Shown one piece after another: positions 54,443 to 64,000 of a DNA stretch of 64,000 bases (position 1 is the stretch's first letter; each line of letters starts with the position of its first letter). Source of the DNA: Gonocerus acuteangulatus. Taxonomy: Eukaryota > Arthropoda > Insecta > Hemiptera > Coreidae. The DNA lies in assembly GCA_946811695.1 (NCBI GenBank), contig OX328132.1, positions 55,664,544 through 55,728,543 of the forward strand. The letters run 5' to 3'. The translations under genes and the position numbers were made by a program. The notes under the pieces are model-generated. The model was not told the origin of the DNA. It worked only from the letters and a program-made list of their open reading frames with translations, and did not search any database.

Positions 54443-54572
54443 TTCTTGTTTTGCAATTTTCTCCAAAAATAAACGAAAACGAGGAAATCTTTAAAGGACT
54501 TAGGGTCTTGGTTTTTCGGTCCCCTATACGCTGCTGAAGTTTTGCTATTTAAATTCGGGACACCCGGTATAA
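54443..54572. repeat. Solo right end of CAGGGTGTCC MITE family
   Basis: 'aaatctttaaaggactt', 'ttttcggtcccctata' and 'ttaaattcgggacaccc' match the right part of 16201-16583. The left end is missing. Confidence 0.7.
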
Positions 54573-54574
54573 GT

Positions 54575-55289
54575 AAAAAAAAAAACTAATGGAGGAAAGT
54601 CTGAGGGGGCAGGAAGGAATCCCTGAGAACTATAAGGCAACAAAAACTTGACTAAATGAAGCGTATAGGTAGAGGGATGTTTAGTGGATGCTAGATCCAA
54701 TTCCTTCCTAATGAAAGCAGTTGTAGGATGAGCCGGAAAAGCTCAATTCCCTCCCAGGACAATTGTCATCCTAATGGAAGGCGAGAGAGAGGAAAAAAAT
54801 TGTGCGGGATATTCAGGGGGGGTGGAGGGGGGATACTAATTGCGCCAGATCTAGAGGACAAAGAACTCCAAGTTAGTTGAATCCTACATGCACAGGTTGT
54901 TACTGCTTAATATCCTCAAGATGTGTAGCAAGATCCTTCTTTGTAGTCCAGGGCACATCTGTTTTCAGTTGAATGTTGAGAGGGGGCGCGCTACATTTTG
55001 CGGAAATATCTTCCTAACTACTCAAACAACAATCATTTAGCTATGCGTAAATAATAAAAAAATGTACTATACTGAATGAAGATGACAATAGTCAAGGTGG
55101 TGAAGCTAGTCCAAAACTTAAGCTAAATGCTGCCAACCGAACGTTTCTACCTGTTATTGTTTCAGACGTATGCCGTTATTTAGAATAAACGTGTTTTTGT
55201 AGAAAACCCGTTTTAAGTTCTTTTAAATATTATTTTCCCAAGTTACCTTCATATTCCAGAAGAAAAATTATGGGTATACTAGCTGTTAC

Positions 55290-55290
<1 letters not shown>
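54575..55290. other. No gene recognised
   Basis: G-rich runs (54818-54833) and mixed composition are seen, with no frame or repeat family recognised. Confidence 0.35.
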
Positions 55291-55654
<364 letters not shown>

Positions 55655-55712
55655 GCAAAAAAAAAGCCATCAAATGTTATTTAAATCGGTGAGCTCGTTT
55701 GTTATGTGAATT

Positions 55713-56222
55713 ATACAGGGTGTCTTAGGGGTCTTATATTAGGGGTTTATTCTACACGTAATTTGTAGTTACGTGACGCAGAAACATGTATTACGTGAGC
55801 GTTCTATCAGAACATGTATCAGAGGTGCTAATTGTTTTCTCTATTTTAAATTGTTCGTTCTTAATGAAAAACTAGGGATTACTGATAAATGTATCGCAAA
55901 CAACTATCACATTTTTAGAATCTAAATTAAAGTTCCAATAAGAAACACCCGTTATTGAAATATTTCCATATAAATTAAGAGCTATAATAAAATTGATATT
56001 ACTGTATTCTTAAATTATTAAATATTTTCTTAATCAGCAATTTGTAGACTTCGTGATTTGCCTCCCCTTCAAAAGTTGCTTTATTTTATAAGCATTAAAA
56101 TTGTACATCGTTGTTTTAGAAAAAGAATTATTTGAATCTAATTTAAAATGAGTAGCCCAGCAAATAAAAGTCGTGTAGAATGAACGCCTAAAGTTATGAC
56201 ATCTTCAATCTAAAGTTATGAT
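55713..56222. mobile_element. Tc1/mariner-type MITE related to 19594-21273
   Basis: TATACAGGGTGTCTTAGGGG starts it, and 'ttaggggtttattctac' is mirrored by 'gtagaatgaacgcctaa' at the right. Interior sentences ('aagaaacacccgttat', 'taaattaagagctataat') match the other element. The right terminus is altered. Confidence 0.6.
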
Positions 56223-58359
56223 GCAAAACGTAGTCATTTTTAATACCCTTCCGTCGTCATTTTTAATCCCTTCCGATGTCCAAGCATTAGATGAACTATC
56301 CTCTGACCACAGCCCTGTTATACTTTCTCTGAATTCTAATGTTGACCTTTATTCTATCCCTTCCTATCCTACGCTCACCCCTGGACCAGTTGACTGGAAA
56401 TACTTTCAAGAGTCCCTAGAAGAAACCCTCAACCTCAATATTCCTCTAAAAACAAATACAGAAATAGACGACGCAGTCCATAACTTCACACTTGCAATCC
56501 AACAAAGCTTACACAGAGCAAACATCTACAAAACACCTCGACGACGTAAAACATATGATTACTTACCTACAAACATACAAAACTTACTGAATGAGAAGAG
56601 AAAGGCAAGAAGAATATGGCAAAACACAAGGTATGCCTCTGACAAAACTCGACTAAACCAACTTACAAGGGAATTAAAAACTGAACTCAGAAAACACAGA
56701 AACGACCAATTTGAATCTTACACAAAAGAACTTACTACATCTGACAAAACACTTTGGCAAGCTACGAGGAAAATCCTCTCCTATAAATCTTCCCGTCATC
56801 CCCTTCGCCGAGAAGATGGTTCCTGGGCCAAAACTGACGAAGAAATATCCCATTCCTTTGGCCTACACCTCACCCAAGTCTTTACTCCTCACCATGATAT
56901 CAATGATCCTGACCATACACTCCTTGTCTCCAGTCAACTGGACACTCCTCTTCAACTATCACTCCCACCAAAAGCCTTTAATCCTAAAGAAATCCTGAAT
57001 GCTATCCAACATCTTCCTCCAAAAAAAGCCCCTGGATATGACCTCATCACTTCCAAAATTCTTAATAAACTCCCGAAAAAAGCCATCCTCTTCCTAACTT
57101 ACATATATAATGCCGTATTAAGAACGACATATTTCCCCATCCTGTGGAAATTTTCAGTTATCCGGATGATCCCAAAGCCTGGTAAACCTATTCATCAACC
57201 TTCATCCTATCGTCCCATCTCACTCCTTCCAATAATGGGCAAAATCCTTGAAAAACTCCTTCTCAAACGTCTTTATCCAATCCTGAATCCCATTATCCCA
57301 TCCTCCCAGTTTGGGTTTCGCCATTCCCACTCCACTATTCACCAATGCCACCGTATCGTAGACAGCATATCCTCATCCTTCGAGAATAAGCAGTATTGCT
57401 CTGGAGTTTTCCTTGACGTAGCTCAGGCTTTCGATCGAGTGTGGCACCAGGGCTTGCTGTTTAAACTCAAAGAAATCCTACCTTCAACTTATTACCTTAT
57501 AATGAAATCCTACCTCTCCGACCGTTTTTTCCAGACATCCTATGGTACCTCATTATCTCCAATCTTCCCCCAACTTGCAGGTGTCCCACAAGGTGGAATT
57601 CTCAGTTCCGTACTATTCCTGGCTTATACGGCTGATATCCCATCTCATCCTGAAACATCCATCCACATGTATGCTGATGACACTGCTATCCTTACTGTCA
57701 ACCAAAATCCAATTCTTGCTTCTAATTCCCTCCAAGAACACCTGTGCCTACTTCAACCATGGCTAAATAAATGGAGAATCAAAGTAAATGCAGAAAAATC
57801 TAGCCATGCAACTTTCACACTTCGTAAGTCAAGCTGCCCGCCAATAACCCTCCAAAACATTATAATACCGCAGAAATCGCAAGTAAAATACTTAGGCCTG
57901 ATACTAGACAAACGCTTAACTTGGAAGCCACACATAACTCAGAAAAGACAAGAACTAAACAGACGTTTTAGACTTTTATCACGCTTATTGGACAAACGCT
58001 CAAAACTATCATTGACTAACAAACGACTTATATACAATACCTTACTCCGACCAATATGGACTTATGGACTAGAACTATGGGGTTCCACTAAACCTTCCAA
58101 TTCCTACAGAATGCAAACAATACAATCCAAAATCCTTCGAAAAATATCCAATGCTCCTTACTATGTCTCGAACCTAACCCTCCATAATGACTTCAATATC
58201 CCCTTTATCCAATCCCTGGCCAAATCAGTCTATCAGAAGTTCCATTCCAATCTCCCAGGCCATCCAAATCCTTTGATAAATTCTCTATCCTCGTTCCAAA
58301 ATCCACAAAATCCCCATAGAAGGCTGAAGCGGAGGTGGCCAAGAGACAATTTGCTTTAA
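56218..58359 (+). pseudogene. Jockey ORF2, 5'-truncated, fused to flank
   Basis: The 713-residue frame starts at an ATG in flanking DNA and gives about 16 foreign residues before IPSDVQALDELSSDHSP, which equals residue 204 of the 28-kb ORF2. From there to the end (697 residues) I count 11 substitutions and no indel, 98.4% identity. The endonuclease is lost except its last SDH segment. The RT is complete, with YADD at 485-488. Substitutions include S-V to W-A, and D to N in ILNPII; none hits the catalytic core. It could encode an RT without endonuclease, but no promoter is evident. Confidence 0.92.
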
Positions 58360-58579
58360 CATCTGCAGTGCACAAAGTGTCTTATATTTTCATTTAAAAT
58401 TCTTTACAGTTGTTCCATTATTATTTTATATTATCTTTTTATTTATTTTTTATTTAATGCATTACTATTGTGGGTTTTGTAATTGTTCATATTCCCACAT
58501 CAAGCCTCACAATGTCATTATAACTGAACCAGCAATATTACTAGAAATATGTTAACTCATATTGTTGTAATAATCAATA

Positions 58580-58623
<44 letters not shown>
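56265..58623 (+). mobile_element. Jockey LINE, 5'-truncated copy
   Basis: Homology to the 28-kb element starts at 56265 and runs through the 3' UTR to an A-tract at about 58583-58623. ATTTTTAAT occurs at the 5' junction, in a second copy 23 bp upstream, and after the A-tract, so the TSD is about 9-11 bp but its 5' copy is duplicated. Confidence 0.9.
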
Positions 58624-58627
<4 letters not shown>

Positions 58628-58717
58628 TAATACATTGATGGCTATGTTTATTTGGATTTTATTCATTAACCTCCTGCCTAAACAAGAAAAATAATTTATT
58701 AATATTTATTCAAGTGG

Positions 58718-59055
58718 AGGACGAGGTTAGCTCAGTGGTAGAGCACTGGACTCATATGCTGGAGGACCTGAGTACAAATCCCGAGCAAGCACTTAAGATT
58801 TTTTCTTCTAGTGTCTTCGTTCATGGGTTGAATTCGGCCTCCCTGACCGTCCCTAGGCCAACCCAGCCTTTAATTGATTTATTAATAGGTACCTTTGTAC
58901 CTAGCAGTCGAAGCAGCAAGGGGAAAATCAGGCGGCCGGAGCATAGTACTGACCACACTATCTCCCTAATGTAGTGTAGTATGGTCATGAATCAGATACC
59001 TCTAGAGTATCTGCCCCTCAGGGCCCTCGTGGCCTGTTACGGGACTGATTCTGAT
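58718..59055 (+). mobile_element. tRNA-derived SINE, family 2, best copy
   Basis: The head GGTTAGCTCAGTGGTAGAGC is a clean tRNA A-box. The B-box region GAGTACAAATCC is slightly off consensus. The body and tail match 9942-10255 and include 'ccttgtaccta'-type sequence missing from that copy. Confidence 0.8.
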
Positions 59056-59059
59056 ATAT

Positions 59060-59650
59060 ACAAGTAATGATTGGTCTCGGCGCGAATGTTAAGTTATTAA
59101 AATTATGAAAGGAATATTTAACCGTTTTCGTCCATTATTGTTACTTTTTTCAAATAATTATTATTATTGTGAATTATAATGTCCGGCGTATGACGGTACT
59201 ATATATGACGGAGCCATTAAAGAATAACAGTAAAAAGGTCAACGGGTTGCGTTGTAGTACCTTGAATTCCGGAGATTAACATGGAACATATTTTGATGCA
59301 TTATCGAATGAGTTGCTGATAATTCTATAATAAATGGATGCCACTGCAAACATCGTAATGTGATTATCGGCAATCAAGGATAATTATAGAGAGAGTAAAT
59401 AAAAGATTTCCAACTTCAAAGTCGTAAAAAACGTTTTAGAGCTGTAAAACGGTGAGTTATTAGTTCTTTTATGAATCCTCTCTTAGAGTCGACTAATAAT
59501 CTTTTAATATTACAATCTATTTTTATTTTTATATTTCTGATCTTTTGGGTATCATAACAATTTCACGTACGGTCTTGACAGCCTCGTCCTTAAAGTCAAT
59601 ATAATACAAGCTAATCGAGTGTCGAAAGGCCTGGCAACATCATTAGAACT
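59060..59650. other. No gene recognised
   Basis: The stretch is AT-rich with only short frames. Confidence 0.35.
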
Positions 59651-60310
59651 CTTTGTCCGATAGAATAATGGTCCGATTTTGATGAAATTAGGCGCAAATA
59701 TCTTTCGACTAATTTAAAAGGTAAAGTTCAGCAGAATCCGTAACCAGCAGAATCCGGTAACCAGCAGAATCCGCCCACGGGAACATGGTTTTTGGAGCGA
59801 AATTCGCGCGAAAAATATCGTTACGCTTATATCATATGCCTGTAAGTACTTGTTTTATAGGCGTCTTGGCCTATGAAAACGAATAAAACCATTTTTAAGG
59901 CGATAACTTTAACCGTCTTCGAAAAAAGTGGCAAAATAGTTGTTGAATCAAGTTTTTGGTTTGGGAACTTAGAATCATGAATTTCAGTTAAAATATTTTC
60001 TGCATTTTTAAAATTCATATAAACAAAGATGTTTAAATTTTGGCTACGTTTGGAGTTATGGAAGGATTAGTATAAAATATTTTCTTAAGAGACATGAAAC
60101 GTTTTCTTCGCATATTTTCCTTAATATCTCGAAAACATTTGGGAAATCGTGGTATGTGTATAGAGACTATTCGAAAGCTTACTAAATTCTCTACAAAAAA
60201 GGTTCTGAAGAAGTTTATTTCTATTCTAAGCTTTTCAAATGGCACCGGATATGAACGGAACCGCGCTAAGATGATGCAGCTCCTGCGAGTCGGACTTTTT
60301 TACAATATTG
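59650..60310 (-). repeat. RX-type repeat and 'CGGAACCGCGCTAAGATG' module
   Basis: RX sentences ('gtccgattttgatgaaat', 'taactttaaccgtcttcg') are followed by 'gaacggaaccgcgctaag' and 'cctgcgagtcggactt'. The latter also occurs at 11300 (inverse), 44420 and, diverged, 37690 and 61660. CCAGCAGAATCCG is repeated three times at 59725-59775. Confidence 0.6.
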
Positions 60311-60927
60311 TCGTAATGAACATTATGATTGACAAGTATTTACGGCTTCGCTCATTGGCAAAGCACGAGAACAGCGATGATATTGAAGGCACATGGTGCT
60401 TAAAACAACCGAAAACTACTTGTTCCTCCATTGATTTACAATCCACAACTGGATATCTCAAAAAGTATTTGGGGCCTGCAAGAAGAGAAATGTCGATAAA
60501 ATCCTTAAATAGAAAAGTTTGATCTTGCAATAACTTCGAAATTCGTGAGAAAGAACGGAACCTAAGCGCCATGCATTCTAACAGCTTGAATAAGTATTTG
60601 GAATTGAATAGGAGATTCTAAAGGTGTTGAAGTGGTTGGAGAAAATCTCATAGAGGCCACGAGCTGCACACATATCTCCGGGCAATAAAGGGAAGTTGGC
60701 GTCGCGGAGAGCGTGAGCTTGTATATCCCAAAGGCAGGGGGAAGTGGCCGGCCTCATAACAGTCGAGTTATAGGAATTACTATTGGAGTCGTGGCTACTC
60801 AGTTAGCCTCTGTCCATGAGGAGAACTTCCTACTCAGCAGGAAACACTTTCTTACAAGGAACAATACTACAATATTTCATGTCCAAGTCGGAATGAAACT
60901 ATTAGAAAAAAGTCCGATTCCCAGTTG
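60310..60927. other. No gene recognised
   Basis: A frame of 142 codons ending at 60522 crosses the repeat above and is judged accidental. Confidence 0.4.
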
Positions 60928-60935
60928 CTGGAAAG

Positions 60936-61637
60936 TAGAGATGGGCAATAGTAGATAGTTACTATACTATCGATAGTCGCTATCGATAGTCATGAACTAT
61001 CGATAGATTTTTTACTTTTTTTTAGAATTGAAGTTCTCATCATCTGGAGGGCTTTGGCATTAAATACTGACACATCTGGTGAATTAAATACTGAAAAGGA
61101 AACGTCTGGTGAATAAAACCAACTACATTATGTAGCCAGTAAATACCTTAGTGTTCCAGGCTCGTTTGTAGCCTCAGAACGTGTATTTTCAGCCGCTGGA
61201 AAAATCATTTCTGAGCAGCTGAACAGACTGGGCCAAAGAAAAGCGGAAAAGTTGTTTTTCCTTTCTAGTAATATGCGGCTCAAGGAGCACAACTAAAATA
61301 GTTTGAAATAATAGCACTTTTGTATGCCACTTGATATTATATTCTTTGGAAATGCTTTTTATAAATTTATATACATTCGTTTTTCGTTTTAAAACTTTGT
61401 GTAATCTTATAAATATCCCTAATCCTCCAAGTAATAGATAATTCAATTCAATAACATTAAATTCTTTATAGCACTGGTATGTAAGGAATAGGGGAAGCCA
61501 CTATCGAATAACTATCGATAGTATCGATATAGTTTAACCGATAGTATCGATATAGTTTAACCGATAGTATCGATATAGTTTAACCGATAGTATCGGCCTA
61601 TCGATAGTGCTGAACTATCGACTATCGCCCATCTCTA
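60936..61637 (+). mobile_element. hAT element with TATCGATA subterminal repeats
   Basis: TAGAGATGGGCAATAG and (inverted) TAGAGATGGGCGATAG are the ends, flanked by the 8-bp duplication CTGGAAAG (60928-60935 and 61638-61645). ACTATCGATAG motifs crowd both ends. At the right a 23-bp unit (ATAGTTTAACCGATAGTATC core) repeats three times. A transposase relic lies inside. Confidence 0.92.
61135..61296 (+). pseudogene. hAT transposase C-terminal dimerisation relic
   Basis: The frame reads ASKYLSVPGSFVASERVFSA, GKIISEQLNRLGQRKAEKL, FFLSSNMRLKEHN and a stop. This is the hATC dimerisation motif ('a.kyLsipatSv.sERvFS.aG.iis..rnrl.p..vekl.fl..N'). The DDE catalytic residues and BED finger are absent; stops occur just upstream of 61135. 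The element therefore came from an autonomous ZBED-like hAT by internal deletion. Confidence 0.85.
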
Positions 61638-61649
61638 CTGGAAAGTCAT

Positions 61650-62500
61650 CTTCCAGTCCGTGCTAAGTCATCTAAGCGTGGTTCCGCTCATATCCCTAGT
61701 GTCATTAGTAAAGGAATTGAAACACCTATTGGTAGGGTTTGATCTTAGGGGTTGAAAATATAAAATAAAATCTCAAGGAGAATGAAGTTTAAGGTGCCGA
61801 AATAGCAACTAAATTTTGTTTCAATCAGTTCCATAGTTTTACCTTAAACATTTCACCATTCAGGTATTAACGAAACAATTGACATTTTTCAAATTGTTGC
61901 AAAATCCAAATGAAATGCTTTACATATTTAATATAAACTTTTCAAAAAAAAACTAACGCAATAGGAAGATTTCAAAAACATATCACAGATTGAAAAGTGT
62001 TTTTAAATTTACTTTAACAACTTTTGGCATATAGATAAGTTAAATATTTCCGCAAAGTTAAAGACCAAATTGATATAGGTGAACGTCATTGCAAAAATAC
62101 GCTTAATATCTACGCTAAGGACCCTTTAGGTACTTAATCCCCGAGAAACGCAATGTCAAAGCGTCTTTTTAAGTTCTACCCGTAATTACGTGAAAAGATA
62201 TTTATAACCCTCCAATGTTATAACCTTCCAATGTTTATAACCTTCCAATGCTAATAACCTTCCAGCTACCTAATTTTAAAATATAAATACTAATATAAAA
62301 GTAAATTGGATGATAGTGAATGTAAGCTTTTAATTTCGGAAGTAAAAGGTATGGAATGACATATACAGTGATTTTAAAAATACAATCATAACCAAAAAAA
62401 TATGAAAAGAGGTTGGAAACGCTTTAAACGTGCAAGACAAGATATTTTTATTAGCTAAACATTTAATATATACATTTTTTAATTAATATTTTTATTTAAC
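61650..62500. other. No gene; short tandem CTTCCAATG repeat at 62206-62275
   Basis: ATAACCTTCCAATG is repeated about four times at 18-20 bp intervals. The rest is AT-rich without coding frames. Confidence 0.5.
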
Positions 62501-63234
62501 CCTTTCCGTACCGTGGACAGCTCTAGCAGCCGAGAGCTGTCGGGCCCTGTGTACCGTGGACTTGTGTAGAAGTCGAAGGAAGACGGGACCCACGTACCGT
62601 GGACTTGTACAGCAGTCGAGAGCTCGGCGTATCTCTCGCATTCTTTATCTTCTTATTTTTCGACTTTAGAGCTATCTAGCGTTACCTTATTGTACTTTTA
62701 ATATTCCTGCCTATTACTAGATGGCATTTGAATGAAGTTTTTGGTCGTTTTCAGTCTAATTAGAACTCGTAGCCTTCTCCGCCCAGTTACCCTGTCAACC
62801 CTAGTGTTTGTTTTTATACTTCTGTGCATTGCTAACAGCATTTATTTACAAAATCAGTTAACTTTTAGTCCTGAAGTTAAGATATTATATTCGTGTTTTG
62901 TTAAATTTAGAAAAACTGTTTTTTTTTTTTTTTTTATTTCGTGTCCTCCACTTTAAAAAAAAATTTAATATTTAATTAAAATGTTTAATATATATTACAT
63001 ATTTAATTCATTAAATTAACTGTAAATATTTATAAGCATATGTGTATGAATTCTGTAATCATGTAATCATCATATCTCCATTTATTGTTAAAACATCATT
63101 TATTGTAATCATTGTTATCACCATTTATGTAATCATCATTTTGTGTGTAACTAATTTTGTAATCATGTAATCATCATTTATTGTCATAGAGTATATCGCT
63201 AAAAACTGCGAAACTTTTAATAAATAAAAAAAAA

Positions 63235-63235
<1 letters not shown>

Positions 63236-63281
<46 letters not shown>
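63236..63281. repeat. (TA)n microsatellite
   Basis: It is a TA tract inside the piggyBac-like element. Confidence 0.95.
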
Positions 63282-63287
<6 letters not shown>

Positions 63288-63320
63288 CTTTTTTATTACT
63301 TATTTTTAAAGAAAGTTATT

Positions 63321-63520
63321 TTCTTTTTCTTTCTTTTTTTTTTCTTTAACGGCGCATCTACATCTTGGCCATTAGCGCCGGGCTATCTACAGGTTGCCAC
63401 CCTTTTCTAATGCCAACAGCACGTGGCCGGTCACCCATTCAGGTACTGACCACGCCCGACGTTGCTTAACTTCGGTGATCTACGGGAACCGGTGCACTCA
63501 ACGTGGCTATGGCCGTTGGC
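63321..63520 (-). mobile_element. 5S rRNA-derived SINE, copy 2
   Basis: On the minus strand the 5S head starts GCCAACGGCCATAGCC at 63520. The body GGGTGGCAACCTGTAG and tail GGCGCTAATGGCCAAG to GCGCCGTT are as in copy 1. The 13-bp duplication AAAGAAAGTTATT flanks it (63308-63320 and 63523-63535). Confidence 0.92.
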
Positions 63521-63777
63521 AAAAAGAAAGTTATTCAACTTAAAATAATTATTTAAATGCCAAACTAATTCAGCATAAATAAAAATTAATAATCATTGTA
63601 AAAAACAAAATCAAAATGATAAAAGACGAGTTTAAGTACGGCGAGGAGATCGCTGAAAGTCGAGGCGCTGTGACCGAGAGTGGAAAAGTATCCCGTACAG
63701 AGGGACCAAGGCCGGGTCCGAGTATCCCGTACAGGAGAAAACACTCCTTGCGACTCATTGCGTAAGGAAAGGGTTAA

Positions 63778-64000
63778 AAACGCATATTGGAGCATGCGAT
63801 GACGGAGACTAAAGGAAATTACCACCCAGCCGCTCTGTATCGTAGCCAGTGCCCCTCTTCTGCTAAACGCTCGGTCGCTCTGTCGTTCTGTCGCTCATCG
63901 CTCTTCCTTGGTGTAAGTAATTGTAAGTCAAAAGCACACATCAGTCATAACAACGGCTTGGGGCCGCACTAGCTTGAAAAACACCAACCGTATAATAAGT
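63778..64000. other. End of window, possibly low-copy DNA
   Basis: A less AT-rich segment contains GGTGTAAGTAA at 63909, which resembles a 5' splice site, but no coding exon can be supported. Confidence 0.2.

Larger units (their letters stand above)
62500..63773. mobile_element. piggyBac-like non-autonomous element
   Basis: TTAA (62496-62499 and 63774-63777) flanks ends CCCTTTCCGTAC and (inverted) CCCTTTCCTTAC. A TTAA site with CCC-starting ends is the piggyBac signature. GTACCGTGGAC is repeated three times near the left end (62510-62605) and GTATCCCGTACAG twice near the right. No transposase frame is recognised. It contains a (TA)n tract and a 5S SINE. Confidence 0.8.

Noticed and set aside
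58718..58795. Functional tRNA gene
   Set aside because: The tRNA-like head is continuous with a repeated SINE body and the arms do not fold cleanly.
60094..60522. 142-residue ORF
   Set aside because: It spans the RX/CGGAACCGCGC repeat and has no recognisable domain.

Overview
The window is eukaryotic, AT-rich and almost entirely made of transposable elements and their debris. I found no convincing host protein-coding gene. The element content (Jockey-type LINE with a CCHC gag, a LINE whose ORF1 resembles the FP25K family, hAT, mariner, pogo/Tigger and piggyBac-like elements, tRNA- and 5S-derived SINEs, TA-rich microsatellites) suggests an arthropod, most likely an insect. I cannot name the species.

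Layout. 0-10 kb: a probable Penelope-like RT scrap, an inverted-repeat element built on GATCCG motifs, a tandemly duplicated SINE with a mariner fragment in the gap, tail-only SINE insertions, an internally deleted mariner and a hAT MITE. 10-19.5 kb: SINE, a 113-bp MITE, a LINE C-terminal remnant, a 4.2-kb span bounded by matching terminal repeats and holding a 0.4-kb-arm inverted repeat, then nested pogo/Tigger remnants and a 5'-truncated LINE. 19.5-28 kb: a hAT MITE nested in another MITE, an RTE-like tail, a 76-bp minisatellite, a GC-rich stretch with a TATA-like box, and a SINE split by a MITE. 28-33 kb: a 5S-derived SINE and a full-length, apparently intact Jockey LINE (minus strand, 14-bp TSD). 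33-46 kb: palindromic MITEs, 34-bp and 21-bp minisatellites, a homeodomain-site-rich segment, a pogo-like element with many internal binding-site-like repeats, and a hAT MITE. 46.9-52.4 kb: a second full-length LINE (minus strand, 15-bp TSD) in which ORF1 and ORF2 share one frame, separated by a UGA, with one further in-frame UAA. 53-64 kb: more SINEs and MITEs, a second Jockey copy truncated at its 5' end (98.4% identical protein), a hAT element with a transposase C-terminal relic, and a piggyBac-like element carrying a 5S SINE.

The genes work together only as a transposon community. The Jockey ORF1/ORF2 pair is a plausible active source, and its truncated twin at 56 kb shows recent activity of that family. 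SINE families with different heads (tRNA-type and 5S) share one 3' tail module, which suggests a common retrotransposition partner not present here. Several scattered sequences share a hammerhead-like fold and may mark a Penelope-like family.
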